From Actinostola sp. cb2023 (taxonomy: Eukaryota; Cnidaria; Anthozoa; Actiniaria; Actinostolidae): 64,000 nucleotides of DNA. Every line of letters starts with the position of its first letter. Position 1 is the first letter of the stretch. Made by a program: the position numbers and the translations under genes. The notes beneath the pieces were generated by a model. That model searched no databases. It was not told the origin of the DNA and was given only the letters and a program-made list of their open reading frames with translations. Positions 13,801-24,681 of the stretch are shown here, piece by piece. The stretch covers positions 124,001 to 188,000 of the forward strand of contig JAUJYZ010000658.1 in the NCBI GenBank assembly GCA_033675265.1, given 5' to 3'.

Positions 13801-16800
13801 ACTGACCAACTCACTGACTGACTGATCTATGACTGACTGATCTATATGGACTCACCAACTGACAGACTGACTAGTTGAATGATCTATCAATTGGACAGGA
13901 ACTGACTGACTGTTGAATGATCTATCAATTGGCCAAACTGACTGAAAGACTGACCAACCATTGACCAACTGTCTGACTGACTGGTTGAATGATCTATCAA
14001 TTGGCCAACTGACTGACTGACTGACCATTGGTCAACTGTCTGACTGATCCATTGACTGAGCTGTAATAGGCGACTTGCATGATGGACTGACTGATGACTG
14101 ACTGACTGACTGACTGACTGACTGACTGACTGACCATTGGCCAACTGTCTGACTGATTCATTGACTGAGCTGTAATAGGCGACTTGCAAGATGGCGTCAT
14201 ATACTACAAGTACCAGAATGCTTTGCACATTTTCTTTTGTTAGATAATTAGCACTAATTTCTCATGAGGGAATAAAAAATCTGAATAAGAAAGAAAATTC
14301 CCAAAGCATTCTGGTACTTGTAGTAAAACAACGTCATCATGCAAGTCGCCTATTGTCTAAATGTACCAACTAATGATTGAGTGACTTACCTCACTTCAAC
14401 TCTCTGCCAGTGATGAATTGTGGGTACGTGTTCCCCGAAGGCTACTTCTTTAGTGAAGTTTACTTTTCTCCTGTGTAACAACAATAGAAACAATCATGAA
14501 AACAATCATAATAATGATGCAGATGATGATGATGATGATGTTGCTAATGATATGAACTAAACCTGGTCATAATAGGTGATGTGTTGATGTTGATGATGAT
14601 GATGCTAATATGATGGTGATGTTCATGATATATGATGGTGGTGTTAATAAGGATGATGCGTTGATGAAAATGATTATGATGATGGTCATGATATATGATG
14701 GTATTGATGATGATGTGTTGATGATGATGCTTGATGAAAAAAATATCAGCGTAGCCATCCCATGGTGATGTTCTTTGATATATGATTTTGGTAAAAGGTG
14801 TTAATGATGCGTTGATGATGATGATTATGATGATGGTCATGATATATGATGGTGTTGATGATAATAGTAATAATAATCACAGTGATGATTTAAATAATAT
14901 ATCAATAACATACCATGATTTTCATTTTCTCTAAAAGTTGAGTTCATATGCCCATGAACAATCATTATTTGGGAATTTTCGTCTTCCTAGATGGGATGGC
15001 TACGCTGAAATAAACCCTGCCAAAACAAAACTAACAGTGTTGGCTGGCAACATATTCACTCATTCATTCATTCATTCATGTGAATTTCTTTCATTCATTC
15101 ATATGCTGATATAAAATGATGCCGTGCATGATGAGAGATGGTCTGCATGATATATGATGGTGGTCCACTATTGATGATGATCTCTTCCTATATGATGTGT
15201 TGTGATAATAGTAATAATAATAATCACATGATGATTTAAATAAGTGTCAATAACTACCATTTTTCGTCTAAAAGACGATGCCTGCCGTACAAAACATCCT
15301 CAGGGCTAGATACTTCCTTGTCATCATCCTTATTGTTGTCTTCTGGCTGAGAATACAATTCATGTGAGATTCATACTAAAATCACAGTCAAAAAAGAGAT
15401 TAGGGGGTGTATTTGATGATCTCTTCCTAGTTGTGGTGAGTATAGGGAGGGGTGTGTCACTAAATAGGGACGATGGGTGTAGGAGAGGGAGGGTAGTAGT
15501 CATCATCCTTATTGTGGTTTTGTGAGATAGAGTGTGGATTAACTAATGTAGAAAAGGGATTAGGGGGTGTAGTAGAGAGAGGGTGTAGTAGAGGGAGTGG
15601 GTGTAGTAGTAGAATTCAGAGGGAGGGGTGTAGTAGAGGGAGGGTGTAGTAGAGGGAGTGGTGTAGTAGAGGGAGGGGTGTAGAAGAGGGAGGGGTGTAG
15701 TAGAGGGAGTGGTGTAATAGTAGAGAGGAGGGGTGTAGTAGTGGGAGGGTGTAGTAGAGGGATGGGTGTAGTAGAGGGAGGGCGTAGTAGAGGGAATGGT
15801 GTAGAATGGTGTAGTAGAGGGATGGGTGTAGGAGAGGGAGGGGTGTAGTAGAGGGAGGGTGTAGTAGAGGGAGGGGTGTAGTAGAGGGAGGGGTGTAGTA
15901 GAGGGATGGGTGTAGTAGAGGGAGGGCGTAGTAGAGGGAATGGTGTAGAATGGTGTAGTAGAGGGATGGGTGTAGGAGAGGGAGGGGTGTAGTAGAGGGG
16001 AGGGTGTAGTAGAGGGAGGGGTGTAGTAGAGGGAGGGGTGTAGTAGAGGGATGGGTGTAGTAGAGGGAGTGGTGTAGTAGAGGGAGGGTGTAGTAGAGGG
16101 AATGGTGTAGAATGGTGTGTAGTAGAGGGATGGGTGTAGTAGAGGGAGGGGTGTAGTAGAGGGAGTGGTGTAGTAGAGGGAGGGGTGTAGAAGAGGGAGG
16201 GGTGTAGTAGAGGGAGTGGTGTAATAGTAGAGGGAGGGGTGTAGTAGTGGGAGGGTGTAGTAGAGGGATGGGTGTAGTAGAGGGAGGGCGTAGTAGAGGG
16301 AATGGTGTAGAATGGTGTAGTAGAGGGATGGGTGTAGGAGAGGGGGGGTGTAGTAGAGAGGGAGGGTGTAGTAGAGGGAGGGGTGTAGTAGAGGGAGGGG
16401 TGTAGTAGAGGGATGGGTGTAGTAGAGGGAGGGCGTAGTAGAGGGAATGGTGTAGAATGGTGTAGTAGAGGGATGGGTGTAGGAGAGGGAGGGGTGTAGT
16501 AGAGGGAGGGTGTAGTAGAGGGAGGGGTGTAGTAGAGGGAGGGGTGTAGTAGAGGGATGGGTGTAGTAGAGGGAGTGGTGTAGTAGAGGGAGGGTGTAGT
16601 AGAGGGAATGGTGTAGTAGAATGGTGTAGTAGAGGGATGGGTGTAGTAGAGGGAGGGGTGTAGTAGTAGAGGGAATGGTGTAGAATGGTGTAGTAGAGGG
16701 ATGGGTGTAGTAGAGGGAGGGGTGTAGGAGAGGGAGGGGTGTAGTAGAGGGAGGGTGTAGTAGAGGGAGGGGTGTAGTAGAGGGATGGGTGTAGTAGAGG

Positions 16801-19800
16801 GAGGGTGTAGTAGAGGGAATGGTGTAGAATGATGTAGTAGAGGGATGGGTGTAGGAGAGGGAGGGTGTAGTAGAGGGAGGGGTGTAGTAGAGGGAGGGGT
16901 GTAGGACAGGGAGTGGTGTAGTAGAGGGAGTGGTGTAGTAGAGGGAGGGAGGGTGTAGTAGAGGGAGGGGTGTAGTAGAGGGATGGGTGTAGGAGAGGGA
17001 GGGGTGTAGTAGAGGGAGGGTGTAGTAGAGGGAGGGGTGTAGTAGAGGGATGGATGTAGGAGAGTGGTGTAGTAAAGGGAGGGTGTAGTAGAGGGAGGGG
17101 TGTTAGTAGAGGGATGGGTGTAGGAGAGGGAGGGGTGTAGTAGAGGGAGGGGTGTAGTAGAGGGAGGGGTGTAGTAGAGGGATGGATGTAGGAGAGTGGT
17201 GTAGTAGAGGGAGGGGTGTAGTAGAGGGAGGGTGTAGTAGAGGGAGGGGTGTAGTAGAGGGATGGGTGTAGTAGAGGGAGGGTGTAGTAGAGGGAATGGT
17301 GTAGAATGATGTAGTAGAGGGATGGGTGTAGGAGAGGGAGGGTGTAGTAGAGGGAGGGGTGTAGTAGAGGGATGGATGTAGGAGAGTGGTGTAGTAAAGG
17401 GAGGGTGTAGTAGAGGGAGGGTGTAGTAGAGGGAGGGGTGTAGTAGAGGGAGGGGTGTAGGACAGGGAGTGGTGTAGTAGAGGGAGTGGTGTAGTAGAGG
17501 GAGGGTGTAGTAGAGGGAGGGGTGTAGTAGAGGGATGGGTGTAGTAGAGGGAGGGTGTAGTAGAGGGAATGGTGTAGAATGATGTAGTAGAGGGATGGGT
17601 GTAGGAGAGGGAGGGTGTAGTAGAGGGAGGGGTGTAGTAGAGGGATGGATGTAGGAGAGTGGTGTAGTAAAGGGAGGGTGTAGTAGAGGGAGGGTGTAGT
17701 AGAGGGAGGGGTGTAGTAGAGGGAGGGGTGTAGGACAGGGAGTGGTGTAGTAGAGGGAGTGGTGGTGTAGTAGAGGGAGGGTGTAGTAGAGGGGAGGGGT
17801 GTAGTAGAGGGATGGGTGTAGTAGAGGGAGGGTGTAGTAGAGGGAATGGTGTAGAATGATGTAGTAGAGGGATGGGTGTAGGAGAGGGAGGGTGTAGTAG
17901 AGGGAGGGGTGTAGTAGAGGAAGGGGTGTAGGACAGGGAGTGGTGTAGTAGAGGGAGTGGTGTAGTAGAGGGAGGGTGTAGTAGAGGGAGGGGTGTAGTA
18001 GTAGAGGGATGGGTGTAGGAGAGGGAGGGGTGTAGTAGAGGGAGGGTGTAGTAGAGGGAGGGGTGTAGTAGAGGGATGGATGTAGGAGAGTGGTGTAGTA
18101 AAGGGAGGGTGTAGTAGAGGGAGGGTGTAGTAGAGGGAGGGGTGTAGTAGAGGGAGGGGTGTAGTAGAGGGAGGGGTGTAGGACAGGGAGTGGTGTAGTA
18201 GAGGGAGTGGTGTAGTAGAGGGAGGGTGTAGTAGAGGGAGGGGTGTAGTAGAGGGATGGGTGTAGTAGAGGGAGGGTGTAGTAGAGGGAATGGTGTAGAA
18301 TGATGTAGTAGAGGGATGGGTGTAGGAGAGGGAGGGTGTAGTAGAGGGAGGGGTGTAGTAGAGGGGGGGGTGTAGTAGAGGGAGGGGTGTAGGACAGGGA
18401 GTGGTGTAGTAGAGGGAGTGGTGTAGTAGAGGGAGGGAGGGTGTAGTAGAGGGAGGGGTGTAGTAGAGGGATGGGTGTAGGAGAGGGAGGGTGTAGTAGA
18501 GGGAGGGGTGTAGTAGAGGGAGGGGTGTAGGACAGGGAGTGGTGTAGTAGAGGGAGTGGTGTAGTAGAGGGAGGGTGTAGTAGAGGGAGGGGTGTAGTAG
18601 AGGGAGGGGTGTAGTAGATGGAGGGGTGTAGGACAGGGAGTGGTGTAGTAGAGGGAGTGGTGTAGTAGAGGGAGGGTGTAGTAGAGGGAGGGGTGTAGTA
18701 GAGGGATGGGTGTAGGAGAGGGAGGGGTGTAGTAGAGGGATGGGTGTAGTAGAGGGAGGGGTGTAGTAGAGGGATGGGTGTAGGAGAGTGGTGTAGTAGA
18801 GGGAGGGTGTAGTAGAGGGAGGGGTGTAGTAGACGGAGGGTGTAGTAGAGGGAGGGTGTAGTAGAGGGAGGGTGTAGTAGAGGGAGGGTGTAGTAGAGGG
18901 AGGGGTGTAGTAGAGGGAGGGGTGTAGTAGTGGGAGGGGTGTAGTAGAGGGAGGGGTGTAGTAGTGGGAGGGGTGTAGTAGAGGGAGGGGTGTAGTAGTG
19001 GGAGGAGTGTAGTAGTGGGAGTGGTGTAGGAGAGGGAGTGGCTTGACAGATAACACCTGCTGACATTTCACTCATTACTCGAATTTTGCCAAATTTTTCT
19101 TACAGGCATGGAAAAATACTACGCAACTCAAGAAATATATGCACACATTATCTATCAAACTCTCCACTATTCTGTACCAGTCGATGAGAATGCTCCACAT
19201 GCTGCCGTGCACCAATTATAGTTAAAAAGTCCTTATCACACAGTTTGCATTGGAACGGAGAGCCTTCAAATCCACACTGTAGATAGTGAGTTTGCAGGAT
19301 AAAACAGGAAGTAAATTCTTTCTCACAGTCCTGATGAAAAACAATCAGATAAACAGAAGATTTTCACACTGTATTTATGGAGAAAAAAAGGTTTAAATAT
19401 TATTAAAGAAATACCATCACATTCATATGCAGCCCGAAAAAGTCCTCCGTCAGTTGTAAAGCGCATTGAGACGTGAAATGCGCTATATAAGAACCGACAT
19501 TATTGATTGATTGATTGATTTATCACACTTAAAAGTGAATTGGGGCAAATTTACAATAAATATTAACTACTCGCCTACCCAGGGGGGGGGGGGAGGGAGG
19601 GCTCCCAATTGAGTGGTAGGGATGTCCGTCATACTTTCTATTTAGGGGTTAAAAACATACAAAAATGTAGTTTGGTGCAACTTAGGGTGTTTCAACTTAA
19701 ACTCCTTTGTGACACCTTCATTTGCTCTGTAGGTATAGTACATTAATTATGTAACTTTACTGCTGGGGCTTAGGATGAGAGGAAGGGAAATGAATGAAGG

Positions 19801-22800
19801 TAATGGTGTTATCTACTTCCCTTCCCTACTACTTACTTATCAAGACCTTGTACGATGCTCCAAATACTTATTATTATAAAATCAAATTATGAAATCAAAT
19901 TATGAAATCAAATTTTCCATTTTTTATTTTGAAAAATGTTGTGTTATTTTCTTTCCCTTTCTGTCCCCTCTATTCTCCCATCCTAAGTGAAAAGTTGATT
20001 TAAAATACAGTACAGACAAAGCAAACCAGGTTTATAAGAGATCTATAGACAATCCAGTACCTCATTAGGGCATTTAACAAAGCTGTTTTTCTTGATTTCT
20101 TCTCGCCAGCCATTCATCGTGGCAGAGGTCACCAGACCTTCTCTGAACTGCGAGATATAACCATCCAAAACCCCTCTTCTGCTTTTAAATGGAGTTGTTG
20201 TTGTTTCCAATGTATCTTTTTTTAAGTCCTGTACCTTCTTGAGCGCCCTGGAAAGCGAGGGAAAGGGATCATGCTATATGTATAGTACATGTATCTTCTT
20301 TTCCTTTGTGTGGCTTAGATGACTATGTAAAATAGGGTACCATCTATCCACACTACACTACAAAACTGAATGGGAGTGGCATACAAGAACCCCTGAGGAT
20401 GTACATGTAAACCCTGGCCATGACAACTCTGAGTGACAGGACGGCATACACACTAATAGAGTAACTTGTTGTTTGCTACATGTACATGTATGTTGCAGAT
20501 CATGCACCAATCATCATCAATCATGATCATCATCCATCATCATCATCATCGCCCATCATCATCATCCATCATCATCATCCATCATCATCCACTATCATCA
20601 TCCACTATCATCATCATCCATCATCATCATCATCGCCCATCATTATCATCCATCATCATCGCCCATCATCATCCACTATCATCATCCATCATCATCATCC
20701 ATCATCATCATCATCGCCCATCATCATCCATCATCATCCACTATCATCATCATCCATCATCATCATCATCACCCATCATCATCATCATCGCACATCATCA
20801 TCATCATCCATCATCATCCACTATCATCATCATCCATCATCATCACCCATCATCATCCACTATCATCATCCACTATCATCATCCATCATCCATCATCATC
20901 CCCCATCATCATCCACTATCATCATCCATCATCATCATCCATCATCATCATCATCGCCCATCATCATCCACTATCATCATCATCCATCATCATCATCATC
21001 ATCATCATCCATCATCATCATCATCATCCATCATCATCCACTATCATCATCATCCATCATCATCATCCATCATCATCGCCCATCATCATCATCCATCATC
21101 ATCCACTATCATCATTATCCATCATCATCATCATCATCGCCCATCATCATCATCATCCACTATCATCATCATCCATCATCATCATCATCATCACCCATCA
21201 ACAATAATCATTCTTCTTTATCATCAAGCTTGACCAAAACAAGAGCAAAATTACACATACCTAGCAGCTGCTTTTCTCAATCGTCTCGGCGTTTCTGTCT
21301 CATCGCCATTGAGTTCATCATCCTTTGGTTTCTCTTCCTCATCAATATATTCCTCCTTTTTCACCTACAATAACAAAAACAAATACTTTGCTCAAACACA
21401 GTCCATCTACAATCATTTGCAAAATAGCTTGACACACTTTGAGAAATTCGGACACTTTTTTGCACGCACGAATTTGGGTTTTCGTCCCCCCTCCCCCTTT
21501 CAATGTTGATTGAGAGCGATGTCGATCTACTGCGTCGTGTTCACTACACAACATTGTAGTAGGGGGAGGGGGGTTGGGAGTTCTATGAGAAATATTTCAG
21601 GCGCAGCGTCACATTTCTGAAATATAGGTATAAAAAAGGCTATTTGTGTCAAGTATTTTGCAAACGACTGTAGCTATAGATACTTAGATTGTTTAGTGGG
21701 GGGAGGGGGGTTGGGAGTTCTATGAGAAATAATTCAGGCGCAGCGTCACATTTCTGAAATATAGGTATAAAAACCTATTTGTGTCAACTATTTTGCAAAC
21801 GACTGTAGCTCCTCTGCATGGGAACTTGGCGCAGGTGAGAAGAGGTTGAATCTCTCAGTGAAGAGAGAGAAAGCCTGTAGCACCGCTTAAGTGATCCCCA
21901 CCAAAGATAAAAACCTTAGTAATAACAGCCCTAGTTACCTCATGGACGGCTTTCATATGGTATTTTAACCCTGCTTCTGTAGTATACTCTTTAGCACAGA
22001 GATCACATTTGATGACTTGTAGGGCTTTGCCGCACACGTTCATGTGAGCTTTGTAGCCAGGCAAAGTTGTAAATTTCTTGCCGCATTTGTTGAGGCACGA
22101 AATTCTTTGACCATATTTTAATTTATTTTTCAAAGCTGTTTCCTAAAGTTAAAAAGTAACAAAGAAAATTGATGATGGTTGATGATGTGATGAAGGCAAT
22201 GATGATGATTGATAGACAATAATGATTTATGATAATGATGAATGTAATGATAATGCTTGATGATCAGATGTTAATGATGATGATGGTTGATAATAATAAT
22301 AATAATAATAATAATAATTGAAATTTATATAGCGCTAAAATTATAAATATTCTAAAGTGCTTTACAAGACTATATAAAACACTAAATAAGCTTTAAAAAT
22401 GTCATGCAATTAGTTATAAAAAGATTATATTTGATGATGATGATGGTTGATGATCAGATGATGATGGTTGATGATGATGATGGTTGATGATCAGATGATG
22501 ATGATGGTTGATGATGATGGATGGGTGATGATCAGATGATGATGATGGTTGATAATGATGGTTGATGACGATCAGATAATGATGATGGATGATTATAATA
22601 CCGTAATCATTTATGATAATTATGATGATAAATATGATGACGAGAGCAACAATGAAAAGGATGAATGATGATGGATGATTATGATAACGATGACAGTATA
22701 CATACATTTGCAATGATGATATATTTGTTGTCATTAAAAAAATACAGGCAAAGAATGCTCACAATATTATTACTCTTGGGTTTTCCTTTGGCTTTTGTTC

Positions 22801-24681
22801 TTTTGGTTTTAGTGTGAGCTTTTGAACTTTCATCTTTTATCTCGAGTCTTTGTTCTGCCGCATTCTCTGTGCCATTATCACCATTATCATGAACAACGCT
22901 GACATTTGTTGTCATTCTTTGTTCATTAACTATAGTTCTCCCATCATTATTATCATCAGCATGTTCCTTGGTTTCTATCTCTGCATGCTTCTCTTCTGTG
23001 GAACCAAACTTCCCTGAGCTATCAACAGCATCATTACTTTCTGTATCCTTCCCTGTTCGACCAGAATTATCAGCAATATTTTCATCATCATCAACGACAA
23101 TAACTTTTTTCTTTGGCCGGCCTCTCCTACGTTTGGGTGTTTCTGTGTCCTTTACTGATGTCGCAGTATTACTATCTCCTGATGTAGCAACCTGTTGATC
23201 AGTATTCTGTGGAGGAGTCGTGTCTGATCTTCCATAGTCTGTACTATCATCATCATCATAGCTATCATCACAGTCAGAATCATCAAATTGAGCATAATTT
23301 ACTGAAAAAATAGACATGAGAACAATTTTGAATAATAAATGTACATGAAGAAATTAATCATTTAATCAAAAAATAAAATAATTAATTTAGAGTACAAACA
23401 CTAAAACATATCATACTCTTGCTTAAAAATATATCAACTGTCTTTACGACATTTTGCTAATTAAGTACTAATTATGTTGCACAGTTCAAGTGTGTGTAGT
23501 CTATTGAATAAACTGTAAATAACATTATTTTTTGGGACGAGTAGGTTCACAGCTAGGAATACAGTAAGACCAAATGGAATAGGAATGTTGAGGCCTTATA
23601 GGGGTGTCGAATGGTTCCCGCAAAAAGTCAGTCTCGCAAAATTTCTGTTGCAGGTGTCGAAGTCTCGTCTCATAATCTGTAATTTTTAAAACAAAAGAAA
23701 TTGGCGAAAAACCTTCTCGGGCTCGCAAAAAATGCCTTGTCTTGCAAAGTCTCGCCTTGACCATTCAATACCCCTCCTTATGCATCTCGTATAGGCGCAA
23801 GGAAGATAGGTAACAGGTAACATTATTTTCTGTCAATTTACATTTATATCTACATCATTCACGTAAGTACCTTTCTTTAATTTTGACCTTGAACTTCTTC
23901 TAGTTGCTAAAGAACTTTCATTACTTTTGGGCGTCTCCAGCTTAGCAGTCTTAGGTCTTCCTGGTTTCTTTCTGGGAGTTACGCTTCCCTGAGATTGTTG
24001 CAGGTTTGTAGCTGTATCTCCAGGGGTAGAGATGTTAGTCGTGTCTGCTACATCACAAGTCATAGTTTCTTGATGTGCATACGAGGGATTTTTCACAACG
24101 ATTTGACCATGAGACGCTGAGTCAGATTTTCTAGGTCTTCCTCTTTTTTTCTTTACAGTTTCACTACCTTGCTGCAGAGAAGTGTTCCCTTCTGCTATTA
24201 TACTAGACATGGTAGCTACAGTATGTCCTTGAGTGGTGTTTGAAGGAGTAACTACTTCCATACTTACAGAACTAGTAGTTTCTCCTGAAGGAACAAACAC
24301 ACTTGGCAGGTCCTTTTCAACACTCTCTGGTATCTTTGCTTTCTTATTTGCAGGCAACTCACTATCTCCTTGCAAACATGCTCTTTTCAACCCAGTTGTT
24401 TCATTGTTTCTCTGACTGTCCACGACTTCATTGCCACTGGCCTCAACTCCACATGAGGCAGTATGTTGATGTAGTACGATGCGAGTGCGGAATATTCCAT
24501 CACATTTGTCACATTTAAACTTAGGAGTATTGCACGAGTTTTTCGCCAAATGGAAGCGCAAACTCCAAATGGATTTGAACGTCTCTGTACACCCCGCTAC
24601 AGGGCACGTTGCACTCCCTTCGTTTTGAATTTGAGTTTTGAGTTTCTCAAGGTCGAGTTCGTCCGATTGATGAGTCGCCAT
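3250..24681 (-). CDS. GTF3C2: TFIIIC subunit 2 (GTF3C2/TFIIIC110-like), 24 exons
   Basis: Subunit of TFIIIC, the nuclear factor that recruits RNA polymerase III to tRNA-type promoters. Exons: 24681-23871, 23301-22763, 22142-21939, 21364-21261, 20247-20061, 19330-19178, 15346-15258, 14470-14390, 13150-13020, 12946-12875, 12505-12447, 11908-11826, 11201-11090, 10402-10335, 9893-9805, 9434-9294, 9160-9083, 8623-8534, 7760-7689, 6840-6686, 6170-6099, 5661-5491, 4383-4291, 3375-3250. Phases all agree and give 1259 aa. Seen: zinc-finger doublets at residues 26-77, 466-517 and 612-664; AT-hook cores (GRPRK, GRPKT, GRPKK) near 181, 241 and 331; acidic linkers; WD40 blades from about 740, with GGPVWGLSWCP, LQIWNIG, GPVWKMSWCPNG, RLGLLAVACGDG, AVWNL and KIWDL; C-terminus SGGASGLVRIH. 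These track human GTF3C2, also at SIHKVRW near the end. Weak points: exon 7 lies beside a scrambled region, exon 12 has an alternative acceptor at 11890, and the exon 21 donor (GTCATA) is weak, so a small exon before exon 22 may be missing. Confidence 0.9.
3440..4260. repeat. 17-bp minisatellite (GAGAGGTGTCAGTCATA and TTAGAGAAATGTCCATC variants)
   Basis: Two related ~17-bp unit types run head to tail in the last intron of GTF3C2, interrupted by a Harbinger-type MITE at 3583-3815. Confidence 0.85.
3583..3815. mobile_element. PIF/Harbinger-type MITE with TTA target duplication
   Basis: TIRs TACCCTATTCACACCAA / TTGGTGTGAATGGGGTA with TTA on each side (3580-3582, 3816-3818). Removing the element restores the minisatellite unit CATCTTAGAGAAATG. 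Confidence 0.8.
4560..4813. mobile_element. Foldback MITE, TIR GGGGTGCTTACCATTTAC
   Basis: Long imperfect inverted repeat with arms over 100 bp in a GTF3C2 intron. No clear target duplication was found. Confidence 0.7.
5256..5420. repeat. 15-bp minisatellite (ACAACGTCTGGTCAC)
   Basis: About 11 head-to-tail copies in the intron after GTF3C2 exon 22. Short ORFs here (THRRCV-type or TLCDQ repeats) are by-products of the repeat. Confidence 0.85.
5630..5885. repeat. Duplication of the GTF3C2 exon 22 acceptor plus ~20-bp tandem repeat
   Basis: The acceptor region and first codons of exon 22 (about 5630-5690) recur at about 5828-5882, separated by copies of a unit like CACGGAATGAACACGAAACG (5735-5822). 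Confidence 0.7.
6186..6665. repeat. Polypurine (GGAAGGAAGGGA) microsatellite
   Basis: Almost pure A/G on plus, so the GTF3C2 pre-mRNA carries a long polypyrimidine tract between exons 20 and 21. Overlapping ORFs on both strands reflect the repeat. Confidence 0.9.
6890..7652. repeat. ~104-bp minisatellite, about 7.5 copies
   Basis: Unit marked by CCACCACCCTTATTGTCAGG and GGGTGATCACTTAGGAGAGG; copies nearly identical. Lies in the intron between GTF3C2 exons 19 and 20. Confidence 0.9.
7770..7857. repeat. (TAA)n microsatellite
   Basis: Nearly perfect trinucleotide run with one AAC interruption. Confidence 0.95.
8042..8170. mobile_element. 129-bp MITE, TIR GGGCCCAGTTGTTCGAAAG
   Basis: Almost perfect inverted repeat with arms of about 50 bp. 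No convincing target duplication. Confidence 0.75.
8345..8475. repeat. Dispersed repeat, second copy at 39.14-39.25 kb
   Basis: Shares GAGTGGGAAGTAG, CGGTACGGTTC and CCGTGCCGTGTCCAAG with the segment just after ORC5, in the same orientation. Confidence 0.6.
8765..9050. repeat. GTAGTGGTG-type microsatellite
   Basis: Degenerate GTA/GTG triplet repeat in the intron between GTF3C2 exons 17 and 18. Confidence 0.85.
9480..9770. repeat. GTAGTGGTGGT-type microsatellite
   Basis: Same triplet style as the 8.8-9.05 kb tract, in the intron between GTF3C2 exons 15 and 16. Confidence 0.85.
10637..10800 (+). mobile_element. SINE-like retroposon with A-rich tail
   Basis: About 115 bp starting ACAGGGGTCGGGTATACTGG and ending GGGCGAATCTTGAAAAA, followed by an (AAAAT)n tail. 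A second copy with a poly(A) tail is at 56435-56552. A-tails suggest LINE-mediated retroposition. Confidence 0.6.
11325..11508. mobile_element. MITE with TIR AGACTGCRAAACAGCC
   Basis: Degenerate inverted repeat in the intron between GTF3C2 exons 12 and 13; arms of about 60 bp. Confidence 0.5.
12013..12213. repeat. Foldback repeat
   Basis: Arms GAATCAAATTTTGGTCAAGA and its complement about 200 bp apart, each with AGAAGAGGGAAGAAG. An adjoining TATAGCGCACTCTC motif is shared with SINE-like tails elsewhere. Confidence 0.55.
12565..12790. repeat. GGAGAGAAAAAAATGGAA-type minisatellite
   Basis: A-rich purine tandem repeat just downstream of GTF3C2 exon 10; pyrimidine-rich in the pre-mRNA. Confidence 0.8.
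13290..14150. repeat. Degenerate (GACT)n tract
   Basis: Tetranucleotide repeat in the intron between GTF3C2 exons 8 and 9. Confidence 0.85.
14170..14356. mobile_element. Foldback MITE, ends ATAGGCGACTTGCA
   Basis: Inverted arms including TACTACAAGTACCAGAATGC. A partial end is duplicated at 14066-14092 inside the (GACT)n tract. Confidence 0.6.
14490..15250. repeat. GATGAT-type repeat with scrambled partial duplications
   Basis: Segments of 14690-14935 recur in damaged form at 15115-15270, and a piece of 14985-15010 occurs inverted at 14739-14762. Possible assembly artefact. Confidence 0.6.
15400..19045. repeat. 16-17-bp minisatellite (GTAGTAGAGGGAGGGGT), ~3.6 kb
   Basis: Fills the intron between GTF3C2 exons 6 and 7. 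Variants (GGATGGGTGTAGGAG, AATGGTGTAGAATG, GGACAGGGAGTGG) recur with a higher-order period of about 274 bp around 17.0-18.3 kb. The unit lacks stops on minus in two frames, giving spurious ORFs over 1100 codons. Confidence 0.95.
20505..21225. repeat. (CAT)n microsatellite
   Basis: CATCATCATC with CATCC, CACTAT and CGCC interruptions, between GTF3C2 exons 4 and 5. Serine/isoleucine/histidine ORFs here are by-products. Confidence 0.95.
21550..21825. repeat. Two tandem copies of a ~140-bp unit
   Basis: Both copies carry GGTTGGGAGTTCTATGAGAA, GGCGCAGCGTCACATTTCTG and TTTTGCAAACGACTGTAGCT. Confidence 0.8.
22145..22680. repeat. GATGATGG repeat with embedded SINE-like tail
   Basis: Degenerate GATGAT tract containing, at about 22289-22385, (TAA)n plus TTATATAGCGCT and AAAGTGCTTTACAAG. 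Similar GCGC-containing ends occur near 10535, 12230, 19470, 51100 and 63135, suggesting an old SINE family. Confidence 0.6.

Noticed and set aside
14895..15010. Possible extra GTF3C2 exon (EDENSQIMIVHG frame)
   Set aside because: No acceptor gives the phase-2 entry it needs, while exon 7 joins exon 8 directly in phase; the region is a damaged duplicate.
15560..19075. Minus-strand open frames of more than 1100 codons (STTPLPLLHPS repeats)
   Set aside because: The 16-17-bp repeat simply lacks stop codons in two frames; low-complexity translation, frame-shifted versions equally long, and it lies inside a GTF3C2 intron.
20466..21373. Plus-strand Ser/His/Ile-rich open frames
   Set aside because: Translation of the (CAT)n microsatellite, on the strand opposite GTF3C2.
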